Assembly (NCBI GenBank): GCA_032433765.1 | Contig: JAVIAB010000025.1 | Location: forward strand, 35,672,782-35,736,781 | Direction: 5' to 3' | DNA length: 64,000 bases | DNA from: Megaustenia siamemsis | Taxonomy: Eukaryota; Mollusca; Gastropoda; Stylommatophora; Ariophantidae | Shown here: in pieces, positions 12,131 to 26,414 of the stretch | Layout: every line of letters starts with the position of its first letter | Numbering within the stretch: position 1 is the stretch's first letter | Notes under the pieces: model-generated | What the model was told of the DNA's origin: nothing | Database searches by the model: none | The model's input: only the letters and a program-made list of their open reading frames with translations | Position numbers and translations under genes: made by a program

Positions 12131-13280
12131 AATATTTTGTGACAACAGAGATATTTTCTTGCACCTGGGAATTTTTGTTACAGCTGGGATATTGTTTGCT
12201 ATCAGTGCCATTTTGTGACAACTGGGATATTTTTTGCTATCAGTGCCATTTTGTGACAACAGAGATATTTTTTGCTATCAGTGCCATTTTGTGACAACTG
12301 GGATATTTTTGCTATCAGTGCCATTTTGTGACAACTGGGATATTTTTTGCTATCAGTGCCATTTTGTGACAACTGGGATATTTTTTGCTATCAGTGCCAT
12401 TTTGTGACAACAGAGATATTTTCTTACACCTGGGAATTTTTGTTACAGCTGGGATATTTTTTGCTATCAGTGCCATTTTGTGACAACTGGGATATTTTTG
12501 GTGACAACTGTGATATTTTGTGACAACTGAGTTATTTTCTTACAGCTGATATATTTTTTTGACAACTGAGGCATTTTGTTACAACTGATGTTTTTTGTGA
12601 CAGGTAGGATATTTTGTTACAGCTGAGATATTTTGTGACAACTGGGATATTATGTGACATGATATATTTTTGTGACAGATTTGATAATTTGTGACATCTG
12701 GGATATGTTGTTACTGCTAGGATGTTTTGTTATAGCAAGTACATTTTGTGACAGCTTTAATGTTTAGTGAGAACTGCGATATTATGAGACAACTATATTT
12801 TGTGGCAACTGATTATTTTGTGGCAGCTGGAATATTTTGTTACAGTTGTGACATTCTGTGACAACTGATAATTTTTTTAATAGGATATTTTATTATAACC
12901 GGGATATTTTGTGACACCTGAGATATTTTGTGTCAACTGGGATATTTTTATGACAGGTTGGATGTTTTATGACAACTGCGATATTTTTGGACAACTGAGA
13001 TATTTTGTGACAGTTGGGATATTTTATGACAGCTATCTTTTGAAAACATATGAAATTTTGTGACATCTTTGGTATTTTTTTTACTGATTTGATATTTTGT
13101 GGTAGCTAGGAAATTTGATTATAGCTGGAATATTTTGTGACAAATTGGGATATTTTTGGTGACTGCTGGAATATTTTGTGACAATTCAGATTATTTTGTG
13201 ACAGCTATAATATTTTGTTACAGTCGTGACATTTTGTGGCAATAGATATATTTTGTGACAGCTGCGATGTTTTGAGAGAG
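12131..13280. repeat. Degenerate 19/38-bp minisatellite (TTTTGTGACAACTGGGATA)
   Basis: The first part (about 12180-12500) has well-kept 38-bp units in which GTGACAACTGGGATATTTT is followed by TTGCTATCAGTGCCATTTT. The rest consists of strongly diverged 19-bp versions of ATTTTGTGACAACTGGGAT. The gradient from regular to degenerate suggests an old array that is no longer homogenised at its right end. Confidence 0.88.
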
Positions 13281-14064
13281 CATCAACTTGCATTATGATC
13301 AGCATTATTGTTGAGTGTGAGACAACATGAGTCCCGTATAATTTTTTTATTTTTGTGTGCCTACTCACATAACTCGGTATCATTATTTTGTTGTTGTTGA
13401 ATATTTGACACTTATTAAAATGAAAAGAACCGAGAATAAATGAATGATTGCTAGAATATAACCAATATTTAACTGTAAGGAATGACGGAAAGAATAAACG
13501 ATAAAACAAGTCACACTGAGATAATTATTGGTTAGCACGTAAAGCATATTCTTCTGTTGAAAGCAAAATTAACCTCAACAAGAGTATTTGTGTAAAAAAA
13601 AAAAAGCAATAGAAGGCCAGCAACCAAAGACTTCGGTTTTTCCAGTTAATACTTTCTAATATAGTTATGTATTGTTGTCTTGAAGAAATGCAAGTCTAGA
13701 GGATTTAATGTTCGAATAAATAGTAAACAAACAAATCTCATGTGACAAACACAAATGTTGGTTTCTTTTCAGAAGAGTTGTGTTTATTTCTGAACATGGA
13801 AGGCAATAAATGTAGATCAAATAAAACACTTTGAATGAATTTACGATTAAACAAAGCAAAGAAAACAATAATAATTAAAGAGTTGAAAATAAATACAAAT
13901 AACACAATAAAAACACTCTTAAAGAATCGATGATAAATAAAAAAAAAAAAGTCAATAATTGCATTTATATTTCAGCAGTGTGGACAGGAAGAAAGAAACC
14001 AAAATGTGTTTGTGAAAGATAGAGAAATATGAACAAATACAATATTCATTTGTTAATGAAACGT
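13281..14064. other. Non-repetitive AT-rich island
   Basis: About 780 bp of unique AT-rich DNA with poly(A) runs near 13595 and 13940. Open frames on the - strand have no recognisable domains, and one runs into the neighbouring repeat. I see no supported gene. Confidence 0.5.
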
Positions 14065-15965
14065 AGACAATACATTAAAGAGAGATAATAACTGACAATA
14101 CATTTACGGAAAGATAATAACTGACAATACATTAAAGGAGAGATAATAACTGACAATACATTAAAGGAGAGATAATAACTGACACTACATTTACGGAGAG
14201 ATAATAACTGACAATACATTAAAGGAGAGATAATAACTGACAATACATTAAAGAGAGATAATAACTGACAATACATTTACGGAGAGATAATAACTGACAA
14301 TACATTAAAGAGAGATAATAACTGACAATACATTTACGGAGAGATAATAACTGACAATACATTAAAGGAGAGATAATAACTGACAATACATTAAAGAGAG
14401 ATAATAACTGACAATACATTTACGGAGAGATAATAACTGACAATAACATTAAAGGAGAGATAATAACTGACAATACATTTACGGAGAGATAATAACTGAC
14501 AATACATTTACGGAGAGATAATAACTGACAATACATTTACGGAGAGATAATAACTGACACTACATTTACGGAGAGATAATAACTGACACTATACTCTAGG
14601 AGAGATAATAACTGACACTACATTTACGGAGAGATAATAACTAACACTACATTTACGGAGAGATAATAACTGACACTACATTTACGGAGAGATAATAACT
14701 GACACTACATTCTAGGAGAGATAATAACTGACACTACATTCTAGGAGAGATAATAACTGACACTACATTTACGGAGAGATAATAACTGACACTACATTCT
14801 AGGAGAGATAATAACTGACACTACATTTACGGAGAGATAATAACTGACACTACATTTACGGAGAGATAATAACTGACACTACATTTACGGACAGATAATA
14901 ACTGACACTACATTTACGGAGATATAATAACTGACACTACATTCTAGGAGAGATAATAACTGACACTACATTTACGGAGAGATAGTAACTGACACTACAT
15001 TTACGGAGAGATAATAACTGACACTACATTCTAGGAGAGATAATAACTGACACTGCATTTACGGAGAGATAATAACTGACACTGCATTTACGGAGAGATA
15101 ATAACTGACACTACATTTATGGAGAGATAATAACTGACACTACATTCTAGGAGAGATAACAACTGACACTGCATTCTAGGAGAGATAATAACTGACACTG
15201 CATTCTAGGAGAGATAATAACTGACACTGCATTTACGGAGAGATAATAACTGACACTGCATTTACGGAGAGATAATAACTAACACTGCATTTACGGAGAG
15301 ATAATAACTAACACTGCATTTACGGAGAGATAATAACTGACACTACATTTACAGAGAGATAATAACTAACACTACATTCTAGGAGAGATAATAACTAACA
15401 CTACATTCTAGGAGAGATAATAACTAACACTACATTCTAGGAGAGATAATAACTAACACTACATTCTAGGAGAGATAATAACTGACACTACATTCTAGGA
15501 GAGATAATAACTGACACTACATTCTAGGAGAGATAATAACTGACACTACATTCTAGGAGAGATAATAACTGACACTACATTTACGGAGAGATAATAACTG
15601 ACACTACATTTACGGAGAGATAATAACTGACACTACATTTACGGAGAGATAATAACTGACACTACATTTACGGAGAGATAATAACTGACACTACATTTAC
15701 GGACAGATAATAACTGACACTACATTTACGGAGATATAATAACTGACACTACATTCTAGGAGAGATAATAACTGACACTACATTCTAGGAGAGATAATAA
15801 TTGACACTACATTTACGGAGAGATAGTAACTGACACTATATTAAAGGAGAGATATAACATACAACAGAATACAACATTCTAGGAGAGATACAATCTGATA
15901 CAACATTCTAGGAGAGATACAATCTAATACAACATTCTAGGAGAGATACAATCGGATACAACATT
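14065..15965. repeat. 29-bp minisatellite array
   Basis: About 65 copies of a unit GAGAGATAATAACTGACACT followed by ACATTTACG or ACATTCTAG. The left part has ACAATACATT variants (TAAAGG/TTACGG) and the middle and right parts have ACACTACATT variants, so subtypes are regionally clustered. The last few units (about 15840-15965) are diverged (ACAATCTGATACAACATTC). Confidence 0.97.
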
Positions 15966-16300
15966 CTATAAAGGCTCATTTAATGAGCAGTCAAAGAATT
16001 ATTAACAGGACAGGTGGTAGTGGAAGCAGGAGGCATCAATCGGGAGTGATCTGTGACGTCAGACCAGAGACAGAAATGAACTAAAAGTAACTGAAAGGCT
16101 ACAAAGATGAGCTAATGAAGTCTGTGAGTTGATCCATCCTGGAAATGGAATGGCAGATCCTGCAAAACTGCTGCCCACCAGACCAGAGAAGACTGCCAGC
16201 TTTATCCTCACGATGGTCCTTTCTGGTCTCGGAGGTTATGTATTAACTGAATACAGAAGAGATTGATGAAGAAAGATTAGTTCAACACATTTAGGACAAT
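15966..16300. other. Non-repetitive island, unexplained
   Basis: Unique, more GC-balanced sequence. A + strand frame of about 51 codons ending in TGA near 16265 contains PGNGMADPAKLLPTRPEK and SFILTMVLSGLGGYV, but I recognise no family, start codon or splice context that would support a gene. An imperfect inverted pair (AGACCAGA and TCTGGTCT) lies inside it. Confidence 0.4.
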
Positions 16301-18072
16301 ATTTGTTGATAGTCAAGTATGGTCACAGAGACATTAGCTATAGACAGTCAAGTATGGTCATAGAGACATTAGTTATAGATAGTCAAGTATGGTCACATAG
16401 ACATTAGCTATAGATTGTCAAGTATGGTCACAGAGACATTAGCTATAGACAGTCAAGTATGGTCATAGAGATATTAGCTATAGACAGTCAAGTATGGTCA
16501 TAGAGACATTAGCTATAGATGGTCAAGTATGGTCACAGAGACATTAGCTATAGATGGTCAAGTATGGTCACAGAGACATTAGCTATAGATGGTCAAGTAT
16601 GGTCACAGAGACATTAGTTATAGATAGTCAAGTATGGTCATAGAGACATTAGTTATAGATAGTCAAGTATGGTCACATAGACATTAGCTATAGATAGTCA
16701 AGTATGGTTACAGAGACATTAGCTATAGATAGTCAAGTATGGTCACAGAGACATTAGTTATAGATAGTCAAGTATGGTCACAGAGACATTAGCTATAGAT
16801 AGTCAAGTATGGTCATAGAGACATTAGTTATAGATAGTCAAGTATGGTCACAGATACATTAGCTATAGATGGTCAAGTATGGTCACAATCATTAGCTATA
16901 GATGGTCAAGTATGGTCACAGAGACATTAGCTATAGATAGTCAAGTATGGTTACAGAGACATTAGCTATAGATAGTCAAGTATGGTCACAGAGACATTAG
17001 TTATAGATAGTCAAGTATGGTCACAGAGACATTAGCTATAGATAGTCAAGTATGGTCACAGAGACATTAGCTATAGATAGTCAAGTATGGTCACAGATAC
17101 ATTAGCTATAGATGGTCAAGTAAGGTCACAATCATTAGCTATAGATGGTCAAGTATGGTCACAGAGACATTAGCTATAGATAGTCAAGTATGGTCACAGA
17201 GACATTAGCTATAGATAGTCAAGTATGGTCACAGAGACATTAGCTATAGATAGTCAAGTATGGTCACAGAGACATTAGCTATAGATAGTCAAGTATGGTC
17301 TCAGAGACATTAGCTATAGATAGTCAAGTATGGTCACAGAGACATTAGTTATAGATAGTCAAGTATGGTCACATAGACATTAGCTATAGATAGTCAAGTA
17401 TGGTTACAGAGACATTAGCTATAGATAGTCAAGTATGGTCACAGAGACATTAGCTATCGATAGTCAAGTATGGTCTCAGAGACATTAGCTATAGATAGTC
17501 AAGTATGGTCACAGAGACATTAGCTATAGATAGTCAAGTATGGTCTCAGAGACATTAGCTATAGATAGTCAAGTACGGTCACAGAGACATTAGCTATAGA
17601 TAGTCAAGTATGGTCACAGAGACATTAGCTATAGATAGTCAAGTATGGTCACAGAGACATTAGCTATAGATAGTCAAGTATGGTCACAGAGACATTAGCT
17701 ATAGATAGTCAAGTATGTTCACAGAGGCATTAGCTATAGATAGTCAAGTATGGTCACAGAGACATTAGCTATAGATAGTCAAGTATGGTCTCAGAGACAT
17801 TAGCTATAGATAGTCAAGTATGGTCACAGAGACATTAGCTAAGGATAGTCAAGTATGGTTTCAGAGGCATTAGCTATAGATAGTCAAGTATGGTCACAGA
17901 GATATTAGCTATAGATAGTCAAGTATGGTCACAGAGACATTAGTTATAGATAGTCAAGTATGGTCACAGAGACATTAGCTATAGATAGTCAAGTATGGTC
18001 AGAGACATTAGCTATAGATAGTCAAGTATAGTCACAAAGACATTAGCTATAGATAGTCAAGTATGGTCACAT
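16301..18072. repeat. 35-bp minisatellite array
   Basis: About 50 copies of a 35-bp unit, AGTCAAGTATGGTCACAGAG followed by ACATTAGCTATAGAT. Variants include TAGAG, TCTCAG, TTATAG and a shortened ACAATCATTAG form that appears twice (near 16885 and 17130) in the same neighbourhood of variants. That again suggests block duplication. Confidence 0.97.
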
Positions 18073-18834
18073 GGATTTTATTCATGAAATAAATTTACTA
18101 AACAGTTCTCATGTTTACAAATTTCTAGTTCTCAAATTTACTAAACACTTCATGAACATCCTTACACATATTTCGAAGAGTCATTACCTTAGACATGTTT
18201 GATTGAGTCATTATCTTACACGTTTTTTGGTGAGTCATCACCTTACACATGTTTTAATGAGTTATGACTAAATTCATGTTAAACATGCGACTCCCACACG
18301 CAGGCCACTGTGTGATATTCAAACCCAGCTATTTCCTGCAACAATGTCTGGTCTCTGACATATCAAACGGGGATTCATATGATCCTGCAAGAGCTAAAAG
18401 TGGTCACCGACTGATATCTGAGTTTGCATCAGTATCATTGATGAACAAGAACTGATCAAGATCCTACTACGCCTCTCCGTGGTGCCCCTAGAAACAGACC
18501 AACCAGTTTTGCCAAGCGACTAAGCAATGAACAGGGAATCAACCCGGTCCAGACAAATGTCAAGTTAAAGTTGAATGTGTCAGACCGTCAAAAGGCACAC
18601 AGAGTACCACAACTTTGATGTTTGTGCCAACATGGTGTCCATTTATTAAGATTGGTCATTGAAGAGGTATGGTCACTGTGGGATCAGAGCAGCATACCCT
18701 GCGGTATCCACAGATGTCATCAATAATTTGTGGTCTATGAAAGTTTGACTGAAAATGTAATAATCAAATAATCATCCATTCTTTCACTTGTGCTTTCTTC
18801 CTCTTGATTAAATAACTCATTAGTGTATAATAAC
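18073..18834. other. Low-copy island with two adjacent short open frames, unrecognised
   Basis: About 760 bp of unique DNA. On the + strand a frame at 18264-18455 contains HAGHCVIFKPSYFLQQC and RAKSGHRLISEF. A second frame, about 18441-18617, contains TPLRGAPRNRPTSFAKRL and NPVQTNVKLKLNVSDRQK before a TGA. The second frame has amino-acid composition unlike the surrounding repeats. Neither resembles a family I know. They could be a decayed exon or transposon piece. No promoter or splice sites could be assigned with confidence. Confidence 0.35.
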
Positions 18835-21800
18835 TCATATTCAATGTGCCATCTTGTAGTACAACAAAACGTCTCAATTTGGTGGATGATTTTCTTTGTG
18901 TAGCAAAACAAAAGATCTCGACTTGGTAGATGATACTCAATGTGCCACCTTGTAAAACAACAAAATGACTCAACTTGGTGGATGATATTCCTTGTGCCCC
19001 ATTGCAGTACAAGAAAATGTCTCGACTTGGTAGATGATGTTCCTTGTGTAGCACAACAAAATGTCTCAACTTAGTAGATGATGTTCTTTGTGTAGCACAA
19101 CAAAATGTCTCAACTTAGTAGATGATGTTCTTTGTGTAGCACAACAAAATGTCTCAAATTGGTAGATGATGTTCTTTGTGTAGCACAACAAAATGTCTCA
19201 ACTTTGTAGATGATGTTCTTTGTGTAGCACAACAAAATGTCTCAACTTTGTAGATGATGTTCTTTGTGTAGGACAAGAAAATGTCTCGACTTGGTAGATG
19301 ATGTTCCTTGTACCATATTGTTGCACAACAAAATGTCTCGACTTGGTAGATGATGGTCCTTGTACCATATTGTTGCACAAGAAAATGTCTCAACTTGGTA
19401 GATGATGTACCTTGTACCATATTGTTGCACAACAAAATGTCTCAACTTGGTAGATGATGTTCCTTGTACCATATTGTTGCACAACAAAATGTCTCGACTT
19501 GGTAGATGATATTCTTTGTGTAGCACAACAAAATGTCTCGACTTGGTAGATGATATTCAATATGCCATCATGTTGCACAACAAAATGTCTCAACTTGGTA
19601 GATGATGTTCCTTGTACCATATTGTTGCACAACAAAATGTCTCGACTTGGTAGATGATATTCTTTGTGTAGCACAACAAAATGTCTCAACTTGGTGGATG
19701 ATGTTTCTTGTACCATGTTGTTGCACAAGAAAATGTCTCGACTTGGTAGATGATATTCTTTGTGTAGCACAACAAAATGTCTCGACTTGGTAGATGATGT
19801 TCCTTGTACCATATTGTTGCACAGCAAAATGTCTTGACTTGGTAGATGATGTTCCTTGTACCATATTGTTGCACAACAAAATGTCTCAACTTGGTAGATG
19901 ATGTTCCTTGTACCATATTGTTGCACAACAAAATGTCTCAACTTGGTGGATGATGTTCCTTGTACCATATTGTTGCACAACAAAATGTCTCAACTTGGTG
20001 GATGATGTTCCTTGTACCATATTGTTGCACAAAAAAATGTCTCGACTTGGTAGATGATGTTCCTTGTGCCATATTGTTGCACAACAAAATGTCTCGACTT
20101 GGTGGAAGATATTCAATGTGCCATCATGTAGCACAACAAAATGTCTCAACTTGGTGGATGATATTCAATGTGCCATCATGTAGCACAACAGAATGTCTCG
20201 ACTTGGTAGATGATGTTCCTAGTACCATATTGTTGCACAACAAAATGTCTCAACTTTGTAGATGATGTTCCTTGTACCATATTGTTGCTCAAGAAAATGT
20301 CTCGACTTGGTAGATGATGTTCCTTGTACCATATTGTTGCACAACAAAATGTCTCAACTTGGTAGATGATGTTCCTTGTACCATATTGTTGCACAAGAAA
20401 ATGTCTCGACTTGGTAGATGATATTCTTTGTGTAGCACAACAAAATGTCTCGACTTGGTAGATGATGTTCCTTATACCATATTGTTGCACAACAAAATGT
20501 CTCAACTTGGTAGATAATGTTCCTTGTACCATATTGTTGCACAAGAAAATGTCTCGACTTGGTAGATGATATTCCTTGTGCCATATTATTGCACAACAAA
20601 ATGTCTCGACTTGGTAGATGATATTCCTTGTGCCATATTGTTGCACAATAAAATGTCTCAACTTGGTAGATGATGTTCCTTGTACCATATTGTTGCACAA
20701 GAAAATGTCTCGACTTGGTAGATGATATTCTTTGTGTAGCACAACAAAATGTCTCGACTTGGTAGATGATGTTCCTAGTACCATATTGTTGCACAGCAAA
20801 ATGTCTCAACTTGGTAGATGATATTCTTTGTGTAGCACAAGAAAATGTCTCGACTTGGTAGATGATGTTCCTAGTACCATATTGTTGCACAACAAAATGT
20901 CTCAACTTGGTAGATGATGTTCCTTATACCATATTGTTGCACAACAAAATGTCTCGAATTGGTAGATGATGTTCCTAGTACCATATTGTTGCACAACAAA
21001 ATGTCTCGACTTGGTAGATGATATTCTTTGTGTAGCACAACAAAATGTCTCGACTTGGTAGATGATGTTCCTAATACCATATTGTTGCACAACAAAATGT
21101 CTCAACTTGGTAGATGATGTTCCTTATACCATGTTGCACAAGAAAATGTCTCGACTTGGTGGATGATGTTCCTTGTACCATATTGTTGCACAAGAAAATG
21201 TCTCGACTTGGTAGATGATGTTCCTTGTACCATATTGTTGCACAAGAAAATGTCTCGACTTGGTAGATGATGTTCCTTGTACCATATTGTTGCACAAGAA
21301 AATGTCTCGACTTGGTAGATGATGTTCCTTGTACCATATTGTTGCACAAGAAAATGTCTCAACTTAGTGGAAGATATTCAATGTACCATCATGTAGCACA
21401 ACAAAATGTCTCAACTTGGTAGATGATGTTCCTTGTCCCATATTGTTGCACAAGAAAATGTCTCAACTTGGTAGATGATGTTCCTTGTACCATATTGTTG
21501 CACAAGAAAATGTCTCAATTTGGTAGATGATGTTCCTTGTACCATATTGTTGCACAAGAAAATGTCTCAACTTGGTAGATGATGTTCCTTGTACCATATT
21601 GTTGCACAAGAAAATGTCTCAATTTGGTAGATGATGTTCCTTATACCATATTGTTGCACAACAAAATGTATCGACTTGGTAGATGATGTTCCTTGCACCA
21701 TATTTTTGCACAACAAAATGTCTCAACTTGGTGGATGATGTTCCTTGTGCCATATTGTTGCACAACAAAATGTCTCGACTTGGTGGATTATTCTTCAATG

Positions 21801-22555
21801 TGCCATCATGTAGCACAACAAAATGTCTCAACTTGGTGGATGATATTCCTTGTGCCATATTGTTGCACAATAAAATGTCTCGAATAGTGGATGATATTCA
21901 ATGTGCCATCATGTAGCACAACAAAATGTCTCAACTTGGTGGATGATATTCCTTGTGCCATATTGTTGCGCAATAAAATGTCTCGACTTGGTCAATGATG
22001 TTCTTTGTGTAACACAAAAAATGTCTCAACTTGGTGGAAGAGATTCAATGTGTCATCTTGTAGAACAAATTTTCTTGACTTGGTGGATAACATTCTTTGT
22101 GTTGCACAACAAAATGTCTCGAGTTGTGGAAGATATTCAATGTGCCATCTTGTAGCACAACAAAATGTCTCAACTTGGTGGATGATATTCCTTGTGCCAT
22201 ATTGTTGCACAAAAAAATGTATCGACTTGGTGGATGATATTCAATGTGCCATCTTGTAGCACAACAAAATGTCTTGACTTGGTGGAAGATATTCAATGTG
22301 CCATCTTGTAGCACAACAAAATGTCTTGTCTTGGTGGAAGATATTCAATGTGCCATCTTGTAGCACAACAAAATGTCTCGACATGTTGGATGATACTACT
22401 TTTGCCATATTGTAGAACAAAAAAATGTATCGACTTGGATGATATTCAATGTGCCATCTTGTAGCAAAACAAAATGTTTTCAACTTGTTGGATGATGTTC
22501 CCTATGTCACCTTGTAGCACAACAAGATGTCTTGACTTGATGGATGATATTCCTT
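18835..22555. repeat. Composite minisatellite of 52- and 44-bp units
   Basis: Two interchangeable unit types share the core ACAACAAAATGTCTCGACTT GGTAGATGAT. The 52-bp form adds GTTCCTTGTACCATATTGTTGC and the 44-bp form adds ATTCTTTGTGTAGC. About 75 units are present, more regular in the middle and diverged at both ends. Because 52 and 44 are not multiples of three and all three frames of the complementary strand are largely stop-free, open frames of up to about 207 codons appear on the - strand. They are not genes. The right end grades into the next array through shared core sequence. Confidence 0.96.
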
Positions 22556-25500
22556 GTATCACCATATTGGAAAACAAAGTGCCTCCACTTCTCTGACTTA
22601 TGCTTCTTACAACATAATGGAAGACAACAAAGTGCCTCCACTTGTCTAACTAATGCTACTTACAACATAATGGAAGACAACAAAGTGCCTCCACTTCTCT
22701 GACTGATGCTACTTACAACATAATGGAAGACAACAAAGTGCCTCCGCTTGTCTAACTGATGCTACTTACAACATAATGGAAGACAACAAAGTGCCTCCAC
22801 TTGTCTAACTGATGCTACTTACAGCATAATGGAAGACAACAAAGTGCCTCCACTTGTCTAACTGATGCTACTTACAACATAATGGAAGACAACAAAATGT
22901 CTCCACTTGTCTGATTGATGCTACTTACAACATAATGGAAGAGAACAAAATGTCTCCACTTGTCTGATTGATGCTACTTACAACATAAGGGAAGACAACA
23001 AAATGTCTCCACTTGTCTGACTTATGCTACTTACAACATAATTGAAGACAACAAAATGTCTCCACTTGTCTGACTTATGCTACTTACAACATAATTGAAG
23101 ACAACAAAATGTCTCCACTTGTCTGACTTATGCTACTTACAACATAATTGAAGACAACAAAATGTCTCCACTTGTCTGACTTATGCTACTTACAACATAA
23201 TGGAAGACAACAAAATGTCTCCACTTGTCTGACTGATGCTACTTACAACATAATGGAAGACAACAAAATGTCTCCACTTGTCTGACTTATGCTACTTACA
23301 ACATAATGGAAGACAACAAAATGTCTCCACTTGTCTGACTTATGCTACTTACAACATAATGGAAGACAACAAAATGTCTCCACTTGTCTGACTTATGCTA
23401 CTTACAACATAATGGAAGACAACAAAATGTCTCCACTTGTCTGACTTATCCTACTTACAACATAATGGAAGACAACAAAATGTCTCCACTTGTCTGACTG
23501 ATGCTACTTACAGCATAATGGAAGAGAACAAAATGTCTCCACTTGTCTGATTGATGCTACTTACAACATAAGGGAAGACAACAAAATGTCTCCACTTGTC
23601 TGACTGATGCTACTTACAACATAATGGAAGACAACAAAATGTCTAAATTGTCTGACTGATGCTACTTACAACATAATGGAAGACAACAAAATGTCTCCAC
23701 TTGTCTGACTGATGCTACTTACAACATAAGGGAAGACAACAAAATGTCTAAATTGTCAGATTGATGCTACTTACAACATAAGGGAAGACAACAAAATGTC
23801 TAAATTGTCTAACTGATGCTACTTACAACATAAGGGAAGACAACAAAATGTCTAAATTGTCTAACTGATGCTACTTACAACATAAGGGAAGACAACAAAA
23901 TGTCCCCACTTGTCTGACTGATGCTACTTACAACATAAGGGAAAACAACAAAATGTCTAAATTGTCTAACTGATGCTACTTACAACATAAGGGAAGACAA
24001 CAGAATGTCTAAATTGTCTAACTGATGCTACTTACAACATAAGGGAAGACAACAAAATGTCCCCACTTGTCTGACTGATGCTACTTACAACATAATGAAA
24101 GACAACAAAATGTCCCCACTTGTCTGACTGATGCTACTTACAACATAACGGAAGACAACAAAATGTCTCCACTTGTCTGACTGATGCTACTTACACCATA
24201 AGGGAAGACAACAAAATGTCCCCACTTGTCTGACTGATGCTACTTACAACATAATGGAAGACAACAAAATGTCTCCACTTGTCTGACTGATGCTACTTAC
24301 AACATAAGGGAAGACAACAAAATGGCCCCACTTGTCTGACTGATGCTACTTACAACATAAGGGAAGACAACAAAATGCCTCCACTTATCTGACTGATGCT
24401 ACTTACAACATAATGGAAGACAACAAAATGTCTAAATTGTCTGACTAATGCTACTTACAACATAAGGGAAGACAACAAAATGTCTAAATTGTATGACTGA
24501 TGCTACTTACAACATAATGGAAGAGAACAAAATGTCTCCACTTGTCTCACTAATGCTACTTACAACATAAGGGAAGACAACAAAATGGCCCCACTTGTCT
24601 GACTGATGCTACTTACAACATAAGGGAAGACAACAAAATGCCTCCACTTGTCTGATTGATGCTACTTACAACATAAGGGAAGACAACAAAATGTCTCCAC
24701 TTGTCTGACTGATGCTACTTACAACATAATTGAAGACAACAAAATGTCTAAATTGTCTGACTGATGCTACTTACAACATAATGGAAGACAACAAAATGTC
24801 TCCACTTGTCTGACTGATGCTACTTACAACATAAGGGAAGACAACAAAATGTCTAAATTGTCTGACTGATGCTACTTACAACATAAGGGAAGACAACAAA
24901 ATGTCTAAATTGTCTGACTGATGCTACTTACAACATAAGGGAAGACAACAAAATGTCTAAATTGTCTAACTGATGCTACTTACAACATAAGGGAAGACAA
25001 CAGAATGTCTAAATTGTCTAACTGATGCTACTTACAACATAAGGAAAGACAACAAAATGTCCCCACTTGTCTGACTGATGCTACTTACAACATAATGGAA
25101 GACAACAAAATGTCTCCACTTGTCTGACTGATGCTACTTACACCATAAGGGAAGACAACAAAATGTCCCCACTTGTCTGACTGATGCTACTTACAACATA
25201 AGAGAAGACAACAAAATGTCTCCACTTATCTGACTGATGCTACTTACAACATAATGGAAGACAACAAAATGTCTCCACTTGTCTGACTGATGCTACTTAC
25301 AACATAAGGGAAGACAACAAAATGCCTCCACTTATCTGACTGATGCTACTTACAACATAATGGAAGACAACAAAATGTCTAAATTGTCTGACTAATGCTA
25401 CTTACAACATAAGGGAAGACAACAAAATGTCTAAATTGTCTGACTGATGCTACTTACAACATAATGGAAGACAACAAAATGTCTAAATTGTCTGACTGAT

Positions 25501-25565
25501 GCTACTTACAACATAATGGAAGACAAAAAAATGTCTAAATTGTCTGACTGATGCTACTTACAACG
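22556..25565. repeat. 53/50-bp minisatellite array
   Basis: About 57 copies of a unit with GATGCTACTTACAACATAAT, GGAAGACAACAAAATGTCTC and CACTTGTCTGACT. A second form replaces CTCCACTTG with CTAAATTG (50 bp). The ACAACAAAATGTCTC core is shared with the preceding 52/44-bp array. The array is interrupted on the right by a LINE insertion, and a degenerate unit reappears at about 28848-28910 on the far side. Confidence 0.97.
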
Positions 25566-26414
25566 TAATGTATTACTGCCTGATCGACTGCAAATAAAAG
25601 CTCATTGATCTCTAGTATCTGATGGGTTGGCTAACTTGCATATATGGTCCATGTATGTAATAAACAGAAGGGGGCACTGTATGCACCCAGGTCTCACACC
25701 TGATCTAACTTCAAAGTGGTCCGTGTAGACTGCTGCTGTTCTGACTGTGCAGCTGCTGTTGATGTAGAGACTTTTAATTAGGTTGGTTAGATGTTGGCTT
25801 ACTTCGTATGTTTTTAGTATCTCCCACAGTTGTTCTCTGTTTACTCTGTCGAATGCTTTTTCCTGGTCAATGAAAGCTGTGTACACATTTTGATTGTGTT
25901 CTGTCGTCTTTTCTGCAAGCTGTTTTAATGTGAATTGAGCGTCGGTACATCCTCTGTTTTTTTTCGGAACCCCATTTGAGAATCGCTTAACTGTAGTTCT
26001 ATTATTGGCCTCTGCCTTTTTTCCACGATTTTGGCGTATAACTTTCCTACATGGCTGAGAAGAGATATACCTCTATATTGATTGCAGTTTCTTTTGCTAC
26101 CTTTCTTTTTTCCGTATTGGTATGATGATTGCCTGTTGCCAGTCTTCTGGTGTTTTTTTTTGTTGTTCCATGCTTATTTCTGTTGGTATGTTATCTATTC
26201 TCGGTGCTTTATTTCTTGATGCATATTTGATTATTTCTTCAATTACCTCTTTCATGGTGTTGCGTTTAGTATTTGTGCGTTCTTGTGTGGTTTTTGTTGT
26301 CTTATTGGTAGTTGTTGTTATGTTTAACAGGTCTTCAAAATATTCGTTCCATCTCTGTTGCATACATTGGTTCTTTGATATTGGCTGTCCGTCTTTGTCA
26401 TTTATGAGCTCAGT
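25566..26414 (-). mobile_element. LINE (family D), N-terminal RT portion of an inserted element
   Basis: Read on the - strand, the ORF2 linker and first RT motifs appear: ELINDKDGQPISKNQCMQQR, WNEYFEDLLN, then a region with NKAP and DWQQAIIIPIRKK (motif 1-like), CNQYRGISLLSHVGKLYAKI (motif 2-like), FRKK, AFIDQEKAFDRVNREQLWEI (motif A region, partly altered) and SGVRPGCIQCPL (motif B region). The element stops before the catalytic YADD motif, at the edge of the 53/50-bp array. It contains stops and frameshifts. Together with 27231-28847 it is the same - strand element, split by a nested LINE. Confidence 0.85.

Noticed and set aside
13186..13868. Minus-strand frames of 107 and 67 codons
   Set aside because: One runs into the degenerate 19-bp repeat; neither has recognisable motifs or splice context.
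19390..20905. Minus-strand frames of 183-207 codons (QVETFCCAT / STKLRHFVV)
   Set aside because: They are readings of the 52/44-bp repeat in several overlapping phases, with no unique sequence.
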